Positions 54,733 through 63,258 of a stretch of DNA of 64,000 nt are shown one piece after another. The position numbers and the translations under genes are program-made. Source of the stretch: Streptomyces sp. NBC_01268 (GTDB taxonomy: Bacteria; Actinomycetota; Actinomycetes; Streptomycetales; Streptomycetaceae); assembly GCF_036240795.1 (NCBI RefSeq), contig NZ_CP108454.1, positions 2,728,001-2,792,000 on the forward strand, written 5' to 3'. The notes under the pieces were generated by a model. It was not told where the DNA came from and made no database searches. It saw only the letters and a list, made by a program, of their open reading frames with translations. The first letter of the stretch is position 1. Every line of letters starts with the position of its first letter.

Positions 54733-56067
54733 GTGACCGAGTCCGTGCTTGCCCGATCCCCCGCCCGCAGGTGGCCCCTGGCCACCGCCGCGACCGTCTG
54801 TCTGCTCTCGTTCGCGGCCTTCTGGGTGGCTCAACGCCTCGCCCACGTGAACATGCTCGACGTGATGGTCTACCGGGCCGAGGGCGAGACGCTGCGGGCC
54901 GGCGGCGACCTCTACGCGATGCGCGCCACGTCGGCGAACCTCGCCATGACCTATCCGCCGTTCGCCGCCGTGCTCTTCGTGCCGCTGACCCTGGTGGGCG
55001 TCCCGCTGATGCGGACGCTCACCACCGCGGGGAACCTGCTCCTGGTGGTGGCGCTGGTCCAGCTGTCGCTCCAGCTGGTCCGCCCGGCGCTGTCCCGGGC
55101 CGGGGCCCGCGCCGATCTATGGCGTACGACACTGTGGGTCGCCGCGATCGTGGTCTGGTGCGAGCCGGTGTGGACGACGCTGCGGTACGGCCAGATCAAC
55201 CTGCTCGTCGCGGTGGCGGTGCTGTGGGATCTGACACGCCGCGAGGGCAGCCGCTGGGCCGGCCTGGGCATCGGCCTCGCGACCGCGGTGAAGCTGACCC
55301 CGGGTCTCTTCGTCGTCCTGCTGCTCGCCGCCGGGCTGCTGCTGTGGCGCCGGGACCGGGCCCTGAACCAGTGGCTGCGGACGGCGTTCACGGCGACCGG
55401 GGTCTTCCTGGGGACGACGCTGGCGATGGCGCTGGCCCTGCCCGCCGACTCGAAGAAGTTCTGGACCCGGACCCTGTTCGAGACGGGCCGGGTCGGTCAC
55501 GCCGAGGAGACCGCCAACCAGTCCATCAGCGGCGTCCTGGCCCGGCTGATGCACACCGACGCCCCCGGCCTGTGGTGGGTGGCGGCGGCCGCCCTCCTGG
55601 GCGGCGCGGCGATGACCGTCGCGGTCCGGGCCGCGGTGCGCGGCGACAGGGCGGTGGCCGTGATCGTCACCGCGTTCACGGCGCTGATGATCAGCCCGAT
55701 CTCCTGGTCCCACCACTGGGTGTGGTGCGTGCCGCTGCTGATCCTGCTGTACGACCGGACCACGCGCTTCTTCCCCGTGACGGGAGTCGTGGCACTGGCC
55801 TTCGCCTCGTTCGCGCTGTGGTGGGTCCCGCACGACCCGGGCCGCCCCGAACTGGACCAGAACGCGGGCCAGATGCTGCTCTCCGCGGTCTACCCGCTGA
55901 CGGCGACGGCGGTGTTCGCCGGCTACCTGCTCGCGCGCCGCCGGGCGGTCACCGGCGCGAACCCGGCCGGGCCGGACGCTTCTGTGCGCGCGGCCGTCGA
56001 AACCACCGGGCTCCACGAGCCCCGCGAGGCTCCGCGGGCGGCCGCTCAGGCCGTCGCGAAGGAGTAG
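54733..56067 (+). CDS. GT87 (DUF2029)-type membrane glycosyltransferase
   Basis: This 444-residue membrane protein has about ten helices and the DUF2029 pattern of actinobacterial alpha-mannosyltransferases that use polyprenyl-phosphate mannose: an early Asp in MLDVMVYRAEGETL, LYAMRATSANLAMTYPPFAAVLFVPL, RYGQINLLVAVAVLWDL, ATAVKLTPGLFV and SPISWSHHWVW. It likely adds mannose to cell envelope glycolipids. The GTG 54733 start is chosen because of a TAGGGT box 8 bases upstream. The last 22 bases overlap the convergent zinc-ribbon gene. Confidence 0.85.
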   Translation: MTESVLARSPARRWPLATAATVCLLSFAAFWVAQRLAHVNMLDVMVYRAEGETLRAGGDLYAMRATSANLAMTYPPFAAVLFVPLTLVGVPLMRTLTTAGNLLLVVALVQLSLQLVRPALSRAGARADLWRTTLWVAAIVVWCEPVWTTLRYGQINLLVAVAVLWDLTRREGSRWAGLGIGLATAVKLTPGLFVVLLLAAGLLLWRRDRALNQWLRTAFTATGVFLGTTLAMALALPADSKKFWTRTLFETGRVGHAEETANQSISGVLARLMHTDAPGLWWVAAAALLGGAAMTVAVRAAVRGDRAVAVIVTAFTALMISPISWSHHWVWCVPLLILLYDRTTRFFPVTGVVALAFASFALWWVPHDPGRPELDQNAGQMLLSAVYPLTATAVFAGYLLARRRAVTGANPAGPDASVRAAVETTGLHEPREAPRAAAQAVAKE

Positions 56068-56279
56068 AACCGCTTGAGGGTGCAGTGCTCGTCGAGGAGC
56101 CGACCGTAGATCGGCTCCCCCTCGAGTTCACGGTAGGTCTCGATCGGGTCGCCTTTTATGATCAGCGCCCGCGCGCATTCCTCGCACCAGTACTGGAACT
56201 CGGGGTTGACCGGGTCCATGTCCCGGACGATGGGCGTACCGCTGCCGCACCAGTCGCACTTCCGCCTGTGTGCACCCAT
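56046..56279 (-). CDS. Small zinc-ribbon protein
   Basis: This 77-residue protein has a Cys4-type zinc site: CDWCGSG at residues 8-14 and WCEECARAL near 32-40. The C-terminal half (DPIETYRELEGEPIYGRLLDEHCTLKRFYSF) is polar. It is small, soluble and probably binds nucleic acid or protein. The ATG at 56279 has GGAG seven bases before it; a GTG just upstream is also possible. It follows the 31-residue cysteine peptide gene with only three bases between, and the two are likely coupled. Confidence 0.78.
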   Translation of the reverse strand: MGAHRRKCDWCGSGTPIVRDMDPVNPEFQYWCEECARALIIKGDPIETYRELEGEPIYGRLLDEHCTLKRFYSFATA

Positions 56280-56282
56280 CAC

Positions 56283-56378
56283 TCAGCTCCGGATGTGGTG
56301 GCAGGACGTACACGGACAGGACGCGGCTGGTTCCGCGACGGCATCGGCTTCGGTCACCTCGGCACCGTCCACGGCCAT
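56283..56378 (-). CDS. 31-residue cysteine/histidine-rich peptide
   Basis: A short frame with a GGGAGG ribosome site 8 bases upstream of ATG 56378 encodes a 31-residue peptide. It has an acidic N-half (VDGAEVTEADAVAEPAA) and a metal-like C-half CPCTSCHHIRS. C-x-C-x2-C-H-H could hold a zinc or another metal. Its stop lies three bases before the zinc-ribbon ATG. Good spacing, the ribosome site and coupling argue that it is real, though no family is known to me. Confidence 0.6.
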   Translation of the reverse strand: MAVDGAEVTEADAVAEPAASCPCTSCHHIRS

Positions 56379-56448
56379 GCGCGCTCCCTCCCGCCCGGAC
56401 CCACGTCCCCCTCCGGCGGTCCGATTCTGCCATGGCCCCGCAAGGGGG

Positions 56449-57882
56449 TCAGCGCCGTCGCCGGACGAGCCCCGTGACAGCCCCCGCCAGCGCCGTCGCC
56501 GCCAGCGCGAAGGCGCACACCCACAGCGCGTCGGCTGACGCGCGCGCCCCCGGTGCGGTGATCCCGCCGAGGTAGAGGGTGCCGAAGGCGGCGACCCCGA
56601 TCAGCTGCCCGAGCTGGGTGACGGTGGCGAGCAGCCCGCTGGCGTCGGCCGCGTCCTCGGGCCGGACGGTCGCGAGCGCGCCGGTCAGGGCGGGGCTGAA
56701 GGCCAGGGCGAGGCCGACGCCCATGACGCACAGCACCGGGTAGAGCTGCCGGCCGCCGTCTCCGCCGTCCCTCAGGACGCCGCCCACGGCGAGCGCGGCG
56801 GCGGCCGTCAGCAGGAAGCCGCACGGGACCAGGCGCGGCTGCCAGGAGGCCGGCCAGCGCCTCCAGGTGAGGCCGACGACCCCGAAGACGGCGGCGGTGG
56901 GCGCGAAGGTGAGCCCGGCCCGCAGGGCGCTGTGCCCGAGCCCGCCCTGGAGGTGCAGGGTGAGGGTGAACAGGAAGCCCGCGTTGACGCCCATGACCGC
57001 GGCGATGCGCAGGGCGGCCCGCCCGATGCCGGGGATCCGCAGGACCCGTGGGGCGATGAGCGGGGCGCCGCCGCGGCGGGCGAGCCGGGACTCGTACGCG
57101 CCGAAGGCGACCAGGAAGAGCGCGGAGCCGCCCAGGGAGAGCCAGGTCCACAGCGGCCAGTCCGCCTCCTGTCCCAGGACGAGCGGGACGGTGAGCAGGG
57201 ACACCGTGGCGGCGAGCAGGAGCAGTCCCGGCAGGTCGAGCGCGTGGGCCCGCTCGCGGTCGGTGCGCGCGTCGCGGGGCAGCAGCTTGGCGCCGAGGAC
57301 CAGCAGGACGAGCCCGATGGGCACGTTGACCAGGAAGACCGGCCGCCAGCCGGTGCCGAACAGGTCGGCGCTGACCAGGATTCCGCCGGCGACCTGCCCG
57401 GCGGCGGCACCGGTGGCGAGAACGGCCGAGTAGGCGCCGAGCGCCCGTACCCGGCCCTCACCGGTGAAGTTGCGCTGGATGAGGCTGAGCACCTGAGGGA
57501 TCATCAGCGCCGATCCGGCACCCTGCGCCACCCGGAAGGCGATCAACTGGCCGGTGCCGGCGGCCAGTCCGCAGGCGAGCGAGGCGGCGGTGAAGAGCGC
57601 GAGGCCGGCGAGGTACATGCGCCGGTGGCCGACCAGGTCGCCGAGGCGGGCCCCGGTGATGAGCAACACGGCGTAGGCGATGGAGTATCCGGCGACGACC
57701 AGCTGGATCCCGGCCCCGGAGGCGGAGAGTTCGAGGCGGATGGTGGGGGCGGCGACGTTGACGATGAAGGCGTCGAGCAGCGCCATGAACTGGGCGGCGA
57801 GCACGACGGCGAGCAGCGGACCGCGCCGATTGTCGGTGCCACCGTCTTTACTGAGTACGGGACGTGTTGTGGTCGTCGTCAT
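56449..57882 (-). CDS. MFS transporter, EmrB/QacA type
   Basis: This 477-residue protein has about 14 helices, motif A GARLGDLVGHRRMYLAGLALF and motif C-like ATGAAAGQVAGGILVSADLFGTGWR. It starts at ATG 57882 (MTTTTTRPVLSKDGG). It is a likely drug-efflux proton antiporter. The divergent MmyB-type XRE gene across 101 bases is the expected regulator, an arrangement identical in form to 17496-19906, but the two transporters differ greatly in sequence. Confidence 0.9.
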   Translation of the reverse strand: MTTTTTRPVLSKDGGTDNRRGPLLAVVLAAQFMALLDAFIVNVAAPTIRLELSASGAGIQLVVAGYSIAYAVLLITGARLGDLVGHRRMYLAGLALFTAASLACGLAAGTGQLIAFRVAQGAGSALMIPQVLSLIQRNFTGEGRVRALGAYSAVLATGAAAGQVAGGILVSADLFGTGWRPVFLVNVPIGLVLLVLGAKLLPRDARTDRERAHALDLPGLLLLAATVSLLTVPLVLGQEADWPLWTWLSLGGSALFLVAFGAYESRLARRGGAPLIAPRVLRIPGIGRAALRIAAVMGVNAGFLFTLTLHLQGGLGHSALRAGLTFAPTAAVFGVVGLTWRRWPASWQPRLVPCGFLLTAAAALAVGGVLRDGGDGGRQLYPVLCVMGVGLALAFSPALTGALATVRPEDAADASGLLATVTQLGQLIGVAAFGTLYLGGITAPGARASADALWVCAFALAATALAGAVTGLVRRRR

Positions 57883-57983
57883 ACGAGCAGCGTGACGCCG
57901 GTCCGATACGGGTAACGAGAGCCCGCTGATGCTGGTAGCGACAGCACCTGGCAACGGCGGCACGGGGACTCGACCATGGGGGT

Positions 57984-58844
57984 GTGACGACGTTGGCAGT
58001 GACCCAGCAGCGGCGCAGACCGGAGCTGTCCGCCTTCCTGCGCGCCCGCAGGGCCCGGGTGACGCCGGAGGACGTGGGCATGGCCCCCGGCCTGCGGCGG
58101 CGCACACCGGGGCTGCGACGCGAGGAGGTGGCCCAGCTCTCCGGCGTGGGCGTGACCTGGTACACGTGGCTGGAGCAGGGCCGCCCGATCAACGCCTCGG
58201 CCCAGGTCCTCGACGCGGTGGCCCGCACGCTGCGCCTGGACCGGCCGGAGCGCGAGCATCTCTACCACCTCGCGGAGGTGCCGTACGAGCCGGAGACGGC
58301 GGCCGAGGACGCGGCGGCCGTCAGTCCGGAGATCCAGGGCATCCTGGACGCCCTGGTGCCCCAGCCGGCCGTGGTCTACAACGCGCGGTACGACGTGCTG
58401 GCGACGAACACGACGTACGACCTGCTGTTCGACGTCGACGCGCTCAGCCGGGAGGCGGGCCCCCTCGGGACACGCAACGTGCTGTGGAACCTCTTCACCG
58501 TCCCCGACCTGGAGTGCCCCCTGGTCGACAAGCGGCTGGAGCTGCCCCTGATGGTGGCCCAGCTGCGCGGCTCGTACGGGCGGCACGTGGGCGAGCCCTC
58601 CTGGGAGGACCTGGTCCGGCGCCTGTCGGAGGCCAGCCCGTACTTCGCGGAGCTGTGGCGCAGCGGCGACGTCATGCCGCCGGGCACCCGGGTGAAGGCC
58701 TTCCGGCACGAGGCGGTGGGCGAGATACGGATGACCTCGGTGTCGCTGTCGATCAACGGGATGCCGGGGTGCCGGATCGTCACCTACACGCCGAACGACG
58801 AGGCGAGCCGCCGGGCGGTCGCGGCGCTGTACGAGGGCAGGTGA
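57984..58844 (+). CDS. XRE family regulator with MmyB-like domain
   Basis: This 286-residue regulator starts at a GTG. The helix-turn-helix lies at about residues 12-78 (LSAFLRARRARVTPEDVG, RRRTPGLRREEVAQLSGVGVTWYTWLEQGRPIN). The MmyB ligand domain follows at about 100-280 (VVYNARYDVLATNTTYDLLFDV, LVRRLSEASPYFAELWRSGDV). It is the same family as 17496-18383 and probably controls the divergent MFS gene. A possible operator, TGCTG-GTAGCGA-CAGCA, lies in the gap near 57928-57946. Confidence 0.9.
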   Translation: MTTLAVTQQRRRPELSAFLRARRARVTPEDVGMAPGLRRRTPGLRREEVAQLSGVGVTWYTWLEQGRPINASAQVLDAVARTLRLDRPEREHLYHLAEVPYEPETAAEDAAAVSPEIQGILDALVPQPAVVYNARYDVLATNTTYDLLFDVDALSREAGPLGTRNVLWNLFTVPDLECPLVDKRLELPLMVAQLRGSYGRHVGEPSWEDLVRRLSEASPYFAELWRSGDVMPPGTRVKAFRHEAVGEIRMTSVSLSINGMPGCRIVTYTPNDEASRRAVAALYEGR

Positions 58845-58889
58845 GGAGCGGGGGCGGCGAGGCGGGCCGGCCGGGGGGCGGGAAACGAC

Positions 58890-58921
58890 GAATCCCGCCC
58901 CCTGCTGGGGACGGGATTCGA
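58890..58921 (-). terminator. Terminator after the second tRNA-Ala
   Basis: CGAATCCCG (58890-58898) pairs with CGGGATTCG (58913-58921) and the inner CCCC with GGGG. It follows the tRNA on the minus strand and may also stop the convergent XRE transcript. Confidence 0.8.
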
Positions 58922-58926
58922 GGATG

Positions 58927-58999
58927 TGGAGCTAAGGAGATTTGAACTCCTGACCCCTTGCATGCCATGCAAGTGCTCTACCAACTGAGCTATAGCCCC
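58927..58999 (-). tRNA. tRNA-Ala (anticodon GGC), second copy
   Basis: All 73 bases are identical to the gene at 54528-54600, and flanking identity ends within a few bases. Both genes lie on the minus strand, 4.3 kb apart, each with its own terminator. Confidence 0.97.
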
Positions 59000-59094
59000 T
59001 CGTGTTCTTCGCGCTCTGCGCTGCGAACAAGAAGAACTCTAGCCTGTGACCTACCGGAAAGTGAAATCCGGGGTCCGCGGGGCCCGGGCGGGGC

Positions 59095-59748
59095 TCAGGC
59101 GTCGTCGCCGAGGACGGGCTCGGGCAGCGTGCCGGCGTTGTGCTCCATGAGGCGCCAGCCGCGCGCGCCCTCGCCGAGGACGGACCAGCAGCAGTTCGAG
59201 AGCCCGCCAAGGCTCTCCCAGTGCCGGGCCTCCAGGCCGAGAAGCCGGCCGATGGTGGTGCGGATGGTGCCGCCGTGGCTGACCACGACGAGCGTGCCGT
59301 CCTGCGGCAGCTTCTCGGCGTGCTCCAGGACCACCGGGGCGGCCCGGTCGGCCACCTCGGTCTCCAGCTCGCCGCCACCGCGGCGCACCGGCTCGCCGCG
59401 CTTCCACGCGGCGTACTGCTCGCCGTAGCGCGAGGTGATTTCGTCGTGGGTCAGCCCCTGCCACTCCCCTGCGTAGGTCTCCCGCAGGGCGGCGTCATGG
59501 GCGACCGCATGACCGGTGATCGCGGCGAGCTCGGCGGCCGTGGCCGCCGCCCTCTTCAGGTCGGAGGCGACGACGGCATCGGGCTCCAGGGCGGCGAGCA
59601 GGCGGGCGGCCCGGCGCGCCTGGGCGACGCCGGTCTCGGTCAGCTCGATGTCCGTGGACCCCTGGAAGCGGCGCTCCAGGTTCCACGAGGTCTGGCCGTG
59701 ACGCCAGAGGACGATGCGGCGGCCGCTGCCGCCCTTGCCGCTGGTCAG
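59095..59748 (-). CDS. Histidine phosphatase family protein (probable CTG start)
   Basis: A single open frame encodes about 217 residues of phosphoglycerate-mutase-like fold: LWRHGQTSWNLERRFQG (catalytic His in RHG at about residue 17), ELTETGVAQA, ETYAGEWQGLTHDEI, VVVSHGGTIRTTIGRLLGL (second catalytic His). No ATG, GTG or TTG stands in place; the likely start is CTG 59748, with GGGGAG five bases upstream and a CTGA overlap with the rsfS stop. The family removes phosphates from small molecules; the substrate is not known. Its final part resembles broad-specificity phosphatases with a predicted C-terminal tail. Confidence 0.88.
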   Translation of the reverse strand: MTSGKGGSGRRIVLWRHGQTSWNLERRFQGSTDIELTETGVAQARRAARLLAALEPDAVVASDLKRAAATAAELAAITGHAVAHDAALRETYAGEWQGLTHDEITSRYGEQYAAWKRGEPVRRGGGELETEVADRAAPVVLEHAEKLPQDGTLVVVSHGGTIRTTIGRLLGLEARHWESLGGLSNCCWSVLGEGARGWRLMEHNAGTLPEPVLGDDA

Positions 59749-60182
59749 CTCAGCTCCCCGTCCGCCGCGTCGGCGCCCGTGAGGCGGGCGTGCTCCTGGG
59801 CCTTGCCGCGGGTCTTCACCGCGTCCTCGGGGAGCGGGAGCTCGGGGCAGTCCTTCCAGAGGCGCTCGAGCGCGTAGAACACGCGCTCCTCGCTGTGCTG
59901 GACGTGGACGACGATGTCGACGTAGTCGAGGAGGATCCAGCGGGCGTCGCGGTCGCCCTCCCGGCGCACCGGCTTGGCGCCGAGCTCCTTGTTCAGCCGC
60001 TCCTCGATCTCGTCGACGATCGACTTGACCTGGCGGTCGTTGGGGGCGGAGGCGAGCAGGAATGCGTCGGTGATCGACAGCACATCGCTGACGTCGTACG
60101 CGATGATGTCGTGCGCGAGTCGGTCGGCCGCCGCCTGGGCGGCGAGGGTGACGAGCTCGATGGAGCGGTCCGTGGCGGTCAC
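59745..60182 (-). CDS. rsfS: Ribosome silencing factor RsfS
   Basis: This protein of about 145 residues starts at GTG 60182 (TATDRSIEL), the usual form in the genus; GTG 60212 (SLTADESLL) would add ten residues. Motifs are LTLAAQAAADRLAHDIIAYDVSDVL, AFLLASAPNDRQVKSIVDEIEERL, DARWILLDYVDIVVHVQHSEERVFYALERLWKD. RsfS binds L14 and keeps 50S and 30S subunits apart in starvation. It lies between the LCP gene and the phosphatase in the nadD operon. Confidence 0.95.
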   Translation of the reverse strand: MTATDRSIELVTLAAQAAADRLAHDIIAYDVSDVLSITDAFLLASAPNDRQVKSIVDEIEERLNKELGAKPVRREGDRDARWILLDYVDIVVHVQHSEERVFYALERLWKDCPELPLPEDAVKTRGKAQEHARLTGADAADGELS

Positions 60183-60262
60183 AAGCAGGCTTTCGTCGGC
60201 GGTCAGAGACACCTCAAGGGTCTCATGTACCGCCGACGGGCCCGAAAAGGATTAACGGAGGG

Positions 60263-62023
60263 TCACTGCTTCGCTCCGCGAGGCTTGTAATCCTGCCCCA
60301 GCACCGCTGTGACCTCGGCGTTTCCGGCGGCCTTGCCCTTGGTGACGGATCCGGCGGGCAGGCCCAGGGTCTTCGCGACCTCGACCGCGTTCGCCTTCTG
60401 CGCCTCGTCGGCGTAGATCACCTGGGACTTCTCCTGGGTCTCGGACTTGGTGCCGCCGACCACGGCGTAGCCGCCGTTGTTCAGGACCACCCGGGCGGCC
60501 TCGGTGACGCCGGAGCCGCTGGCGTCCCGGATCGCGACGCGGGTCGCCGCGCCCTGCTCCGGAGGGCTGACCTTGCCGCCGAGGATGTCCTTGACCACGC
60601 TGTCGCCGGTGGCCTCGCTCAGCGAGCCGTCGGACTCGACCGGCAGGACGGCCGTCTTGTAGTCGCCGACCTTGGCGTGCTCGGCCAGCTTCGCGAGGGA
60701 GGCGCCGAGGTCCTTCTCCGGCAGTGACGGGTCGAGGATCTGGGCGAGGGTCTCGACGGTGACCGTGGCGGCCTGCGGGTCGTCGGAGATCTTCCGGAGC
60801 ACCCCGTACATGACCTGACCGAAGCGCTGGAGCTGCTTGGCCTCCGCCTCGCCGGGCGCCCGGTAGGTGGCGTAGGCGACCGCGGCACGGCCGTTGAGGG
60901 TCTGGTTCTCACCCTTCTTGACCAGCGGCGCGGCGCCGGGCTTGGCGCCCGGCACGTCGGTGTCGGTGGTGATGTCGATGTTGCTGACGAGCTCGACGAG
61001 GCTCTCCAGGTACGGGGTGTCGAGCCGCCAGGTGCCGGTGATCTTCGCGCCGAGCAGGTTGCCGACCGCCTCGCGGGTGCCGCTGGAGCCGTCGTCCTCG
61101 ACGGACTTGGCGAGCGTGGTGGTGGATCCCTCGTCGTCGGCGACGGCGAGGGAGTTCGGCAGCAGCACGGTGGTGCCCTGCTTGGTGGTGGCGTTGTCCA
61201 CCAGGAGGGCGGTGGACGTGCCTCCGCCGGTGGTGTTGTGCAGGTGGACGATGATCGTGTCGCGCTTCTGCGGCCCGGTGGCGGTGTTCTGCTTCTGCTC
61301 GCCGCCGGACGTGCCGGGCAGCATGCCGGCGTACCAGAGGTAGCCGACCCCGCCGGTCACGGCCAGGACGAGGACCACCACGAGGGCGACGACCCGGTTG
61401 CGGCCGCGGCGCCGGGCCTCCTCGCGGCGCTCGGACCGGCTCTCGGTGAACGCGAGCCAGTCGATGACGTCCTCGGAGTCCTCGTCGGGCTCCTCGATGA
61501 ACGAGAACTGCTCGGTGCGGTACGCCCGGTCGTCGTCGTCCGGCGCCGGGCGCTGCCCGGGCACACCGGCCTGCGGCGCGGTCTGCGGCGCGGCGGGCGG
61601 CGGCACGACGGGGGCGGCCTCGGTGCGGACGGCCCACTGCTGCCCGGTGTGGTCCGCCTGGGCGGGGTGGGCCTGCGGGACCGGCTGCTGCGGCTGGACC
61701 GGCGGGAAGTACTGCCCCTGCTGACCGGTGTCGTACTGCTGGTAGTCGTACGGGGTCTGCTGGGCGTACGGGTCGTACTGCGGCTGCTGGACGGGCTGCT
61801 GCGGCTGGACCGGCTGCTGGACGGGCTGCCCGTACGGGTCGTAGCCGTAGTGCTGCTGGCCCTGCGCCTGTTGCTGCGACTGCTGCTGTTGTTGCTGCTG
61901 GGCGTACGGGTCGTAGTGCTGTTGCGGCACCTGCTGCTGGTACACCGGCTGCCCGTACTCGTCGTAGCCGATGATCTGCGGCTGCGGATAGTACGGGTCG
62001 TACGGGTTCTGCTGATCGTTCAC
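60263..62023 (-). CDS. LCP-like (LytR/CpsA/Psr) and LytR_C domain membrane protein
   Basis: This 586-residue protein begins with a cytoplasmic low-complexity tail of about 150 residues, rich in Gln, Tyr and Pro (YDPYAQQ-type repeats). An acidic part (PDDDDRAYRT) and a membrane helix at about 210-232 (VVALVVVLVLAVTGGVGYLWY) follow. An LCP-like domain lies at about 254-420 and a LytR_C domain at about 485-580. LCP enzymes attach glycopolymers to peptidoglycan, but the catalytic Arg-containing motif (IPRDS type) is replaced by LLPNSLAV. It may be a non-catalytic LCP relative. It lies in the operon of nadD and rsfS, GTG start. Confidence 0.85.
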   Translation of the reverse strand: MNDQQNPYDPYYPQPQIIGYDEYGQPVYQQQVPQQHYDPYAQQQQQQQSQQQAQGQQHYGYDPYGQPVQQPVQPQQPVQQPQYDPYAQQTPYDYQQYDTGQQGQYFPPVQPQQPVPQAHPAQADHTGQQWAVRTEAAPVVPPPAAPQTAPQAGVPGQRPAPDDDDRAYRTEQFSFIEEPDEDSEDVIDWLAFTESRSERREEARRRGRNRVVALVVVLVLAVTGGVGYLWYAGMLPGTSGGEQKQNTATGPQKRDTIIVHLHNTTGGGTSTALLVDNATTKQGTTVLLPNSLAVADDEGSTTTLAKSVEDDGSSGTREAVGNLLGAKITGTWRLDTPYLESLVELVSNIDITTDTDVPGAKPGAAPLVKKGENQTLNGRAAVAYATYRAPGEAEAKQLQRFGQVMYGVLRKISDDPQAATVTVETLAQILDPSLPEKDLGASLAKLAEHAKVGDYKTAVLPVESDGSLSEATGDSVVKDILGGKVSPPEQGAATRVAIRDASGSGVTEAARVVLNNGGYAVVGGTKSETQEKSQVIYADEAQKANAVEVAKTLGLPAGSVTKGKAAGNAEVTAVLGQDYKPRGAKQ

Positions 62024-62042
62024 CGGTGCCCCTCCCCGAGAC

Positions 62043-62663
62043 TCACTCGCCGCGGTACAGCTGGCGCTTGTCGATGTAGCGCACCACGCCGTCCGGAACC
62101 AAGTACCAGACCGGATCGCCCTGAGCGACCCTCACCCGGCAGTCGGTGGAGGAGATGGCGAGCGCGGGGACCTCGACCAGCGAGACCCCGCCCTTGGGCA
62201 GGCCGTCGTCGGTGAGGTCGTGGCCCGGGCGGGTGACGCCGATGAAGTGGGCGAGCGCGAACAGCTCCTCGGCGTCACGCCAGGTGAGGATCTGCGACAA
62301 CGCGTCGGCGCCGGTGATGAAGAAGAGGTCCGAGTCGCTGTTGAGAGAGCGCAGGTCCCGCAGCGTGTCGATGGTGTACGTCGGACCGCCGCGGTCGATG
62401 TCGATGCGGCTGACCGAGAACTGCGGGTTGGAGGCGGTCGCGATGACCGTCATCAGGTAGCGGTCCTCGGCCGCCGAGACGGCCTTGTGGCTCTTCTGCC
62501 ACGGCTGCCCGGTCGGCACGAACACCACCTCGTCGAGGTGGAACAGGGCGGCCACCTCACTGGCGGCCACCAGGTGTCCGTGATGGATCGGATCGAACGT
62601 TCCGCCCATCACGCCGAGTCGGCGCTTGCCGCGGCCGCCAGTAGGCACTTCCTGCTCTCCCAT
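62043..62663 (-). CDS. nadD: Nicotinate-nucleotide adenylyltransferase
   Basis: This 206-residue enzyme makes deamido-NAD from nicotinate mononucleotide and ATP. It has [22 protein letters not shown] (the HxGH nucleotidyl transferase signature), [26 protein letters not shown] and [13 protein letters not shown]. The ATG at 62663 ([18 protein letters not shown]) is chosen for the normal length. It is the first gene of the nadD, LCP, rsfS, phosphatase operon, 19 bases before the LCP gene. Confidence 0.97.
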   Translation of the reverse strand: MGEQEVPTGGRGKRRLGVMGGTFDPIHHGHLVAASEVAALFHLDEVVFVPTGQPWQKSHKAVSAAEDRYLMTVIATASNPQFSVSRIDIDRGGPTYTIDTLRDLRSLNSDSDLFFITGADALSQILTWRDAEELFALAHFIGVTRPGHDLTDDGLPKGGVSLVEVPALAISSTDCRVRVAQGDPVWYLVPDGVVRYIDKRQLYRGE

Positions 62664-62716
62664 GCGTGCAGAGCCTACTGGCACGGCGACGGACGCCGGA
62701 TCAGCGGCCTCTCGGC

Positions 62717-62878
62717 TCAGCGGTCGCGGTTGAAGCGGGTGGTGATCCAGAGCAGAAGCAGCAGCGCGAGGAAGGCGCCGCCACCCGTGACGTACGGGCT
62801 GAGGCTTTCGTGGTTGCCGCCGTGCTCGGCACCCTCGGCGAGCGTGACCAGGTTGGCGGCGGTGGCGTGGAGGCTCAT
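62717..62878 (-). CDS. Small single-span membrane protein (53 residues)
   Basis: The frame encodes [20 protein letters not shown], then a Gly-rich link and one membrane helix ([18 protein letters not shown]) with an NRDR tail. It is followed by nadD 54 bases later on the same strand, and the position and form match a small membrane protein found before nadD in Streptomyces. The role is unknown. Confidence 0.7.
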   Translation of the reverse strand: MSLHATAANLVTLAEGAEHGGNHESLSPYVTGGGAFLALLLLLWITTRFNRDR

Positions 62879-62961
62879 CTTCGGCAGGACCTTCGATCGG
62901 GGATGGGAGCGGAGACTTCGCGCACATCGTATGCGGGAGGTCGCGGCGCGCTCACGCCGAC

Positions 62962-63258
62962 TCAGGCGTTGGCGTCACGGGCGTCCTTTTCGGTCACTCC
63001 GTTCTCCACGATCTTTACGTTCTCCGGGCTCTCCGGGCTCTCCGGGCTCTTCGGGCTCTCCGGGCTCTCCGGGCTCTCGGCGCGTTCGTCCCGCTCGGCG
63101 CCGTCCCCCTTGTCCCCGTAACCCCGCAGCAGGAACCAGGCCAGCAGGGCTCCGCCCACGATCGAGACGAGCAGGACGACGCGGAGGGTGTTGCCGGGGC
63201 CCTGCTGCTCCGTCGCGGCGAGAAGGGTGGTGACGGCGGTGGTCACGTGATCCGTCAT
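62962..63258 (-). CDS. Small membrane protein with Ser-Pro-Glu repeats
   Basis: This 98-residue protein has a short N-terminal part, one membrane helix (RVVLLVSIVGGALLAWFLL) and a cytoplasmic tail with tandem SPE units (ESPESPKSPESPESPEN) encoded by a repeating 9-base unit. The ATG at 63258 is preferred. The repeat number is likely variable between strains. The role is unknown. Confidence 0.72.
   Translation of the reverse strand: MTDHVTTAVTTLLAATEQQGPGNTLRVVLLVSIVGGALLAWFLLRGYGDKGDGAERDERAESPESPESPKSPESPESPENVKIVENGVTEKDARDANA

Noticed and set aside
54601..58926. The segment between the two tRNA-Ala genes as an integrated element
   Set aside because: No integrase, transposase or att-type core other than the whole tRNA is visible. 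It is kept as a finding on recombination only.
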